A stretch of DNA of 7,432 bases, taken from the NCBI GenBank assembly GCA_015233285.1, contig JADFYA010000177.1, forward strand, positions 1 to 7,432, given 5' to 3'. The translations under genes were made by a program, and so were the position numbers. Shown here one piece after another: positions 6,724 through 7,432 of the stretch (the stretch's first letter is position 1; every line of letters begins with the position of its first letter). Source of the stretch: Deltaproteobacteria bacterium (GTDB lineage Bacteria; Desulfobacterota; JADFXK01). The notes beneath the pieces were generated by a model. It worked only from the letters and a program-made list of their open reading frames with translations. It made no database searches and was not told where the DNA came from.

Positions 6724-7432
6724 TTAACCGGCTGTCGTTCGCCGGAGTTTGCCGCTCAGAAAGGCCTTGATCATCATCATCTCCGGTTTCTTGATCAGCC
6801 ACGAGACTCCGAAATAGACCACCAGTCCAACAGACAGCATGGTCATGAGCAGGGCCGTTTTGGGGACCAGGCCGAACTCCATCATCCATGTCCGAGCGAA
6901 GATATTAATGTAATAAGCCGCCAGGCAGGTGGCCAGCCCCGCGATGATTAAGCGGAGCCCCTCGACCAGGGTCCGGCGCGAAAAACGATGCAACCCCTGC
7001 CGCCGGAGGAAGTGACCCAAAAATAAGCACAACGCCAGGTAAGTGCCTGAGGTGGACAGGCCGATGCCGACGACCCCCATATTCAGCCAAAAAGCCAGGG
7101 CCAGATTCAAAGTGATGTTTAGGCCGACATTCAGCAATCCATTCAAAAAAGGGATGCGCGTGTTCTTTTGCGACAAAAAAACATTCACTTGAACCATCAC
7201 CACCATGTACGGAATGGAGCCCAGAATCAACGCGGCCAGCACCTTGGCCGTCAACTCCGCATCAGCCACCGTAAATCTGCCTCGCAAGAATATGATTTCA
7301 ACGATTTCCAGCCGGAAGACCAGGATTAGCAACACCACCGGCAAAAATAGAAACACGGTTAGGGACACCACCGTTTGGAAATTCTGCTTGACTTCGTCGA
7401 ACTGATCAAGAGTCTGATATTTCGACCAATGC
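6724..7432 (-). CDS. MurJ/MviN-family lipid-linked saccharide flippase, C-terminal part (5' end cut by window)
   Basis: The frame is open from the stop at 6724 to the window edge, so the start lies beyond 7432; 235 C-terminal residues are visible. The family (MOP superfamily) moves lipid-linked saccharides, lipid II or glycan repeat units, across the inner membrane. The visible part has about six hydrophobic helices (about 22-39, 64-83, 96-115, 119-140, 158-176, 190-213). It carries the family signature EIIFLRGRFT (45-54), then ADAELTAKVLAALILGS, and a stretch around LSQKNTRIPFLNGLLNVGLN that matches the MurJ pattern of a D/N-T-R-x-P loop followed by an N-x3-N helix. The C-terminus is short and basic. 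Lying directly upstream of four glycosyltransferases, it more likely serves a surface polysaccharide than peptidoglycan, but family membership alone cannot separate these. The GTG at 7369-7371 is internal and not the start. Confidence 0.88.
   Translation of the reverse strand, partial: HWSKYQTLDQFDEVKQNFQTVVSLTVFLFLPVVLLILVFRLEIVEIIFLRGRFTVADAELTAKVLAALILGSIPYMVVMVQVNVFLSQKNTRIPFLNGLLNVGLNITLNLALAFWLNMGVVGIGLSTSGTYLALCLFLGHFLRRQGLHRFSRRTLVEGLRLIIAGLATCLAAYYINIFARTWMMEFGLVPKTALLMTMLSVGLVVYFGVSWLIKKPEMMMIKAFLSGKLRRTTAG

Noticed and set aside
7369..7371. GTG as the start of the flippase gene.
   Set aside because: The frame stays open to the window edge with family-like sequence upstream, and the family is about twice this length.

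Overview
The window reads as a bacterial chromosome segment of moderate to slightly high GC. It has three parts: the edge of an integrated genetic element (left), a tRNA-Leu gene (the integration landmark), and the downstream half of a surface-polysaccharide locus (right, all on the minus strand). Taxonomy cannot be fixed from this sequence. The integrase and the glycosyltransferase style would fit a Gram-negative such as a Desulfobacterota/deltaproteobacterial lineage, but that is a weak inference.

Left part (1 to about 1330). A short leader is followed by a complete phage/ICE-type tyrosine recombinase with all the expected catalytic residues. Its 3' end runs straight into the 3' end of a convergent tRNA-Leu(UAA) gene. 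This is the classic layout of an element integrated at a tRNA, with the element body to the left, outside the window. The last codons of the integrase also form the intrinsic terminator of the tRNA on the opposite strand, so one stretch of DNA serves both genes. The tRNA has a textbook sigma70-type promoter (17-bp spacer) about 50 bp upstream.

Right part (1707 to 7432). Read right to left, the gene order is: a MurJ/MviN-family lipid-linked-saccharide flippase (cut by the window edge), a 110-bp gap, then four different GT4-family (GT-B fold) glycosyltransferases. Two of the three GT-GT junctions are 4-bp ATGA stop/start overlaps, indicating translational coupling; the third has a 76-bp spacer. 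The set looks like the assembly part of an O-antigen, capsule or exopolysaccharide locus: the glycosyltransferases would build a lipid-linked oligosaccharide on the cytoplasmic face and the flippase would move it across the inner membrane. No polymerase, priming transferase or nucleotide-sugar gene is visible here; these would be expected to the right.

The stretch between the last glycosyltransferase and the tRNA promoter (about 1491 to 1706) has no gene I can support. I see no CRISPR array, insertion sequence, retron or convincing unknown system. The most noteworthy items are the shared integrase/tRNA-terminator DNA and the element boundary at tRNA-Leu.
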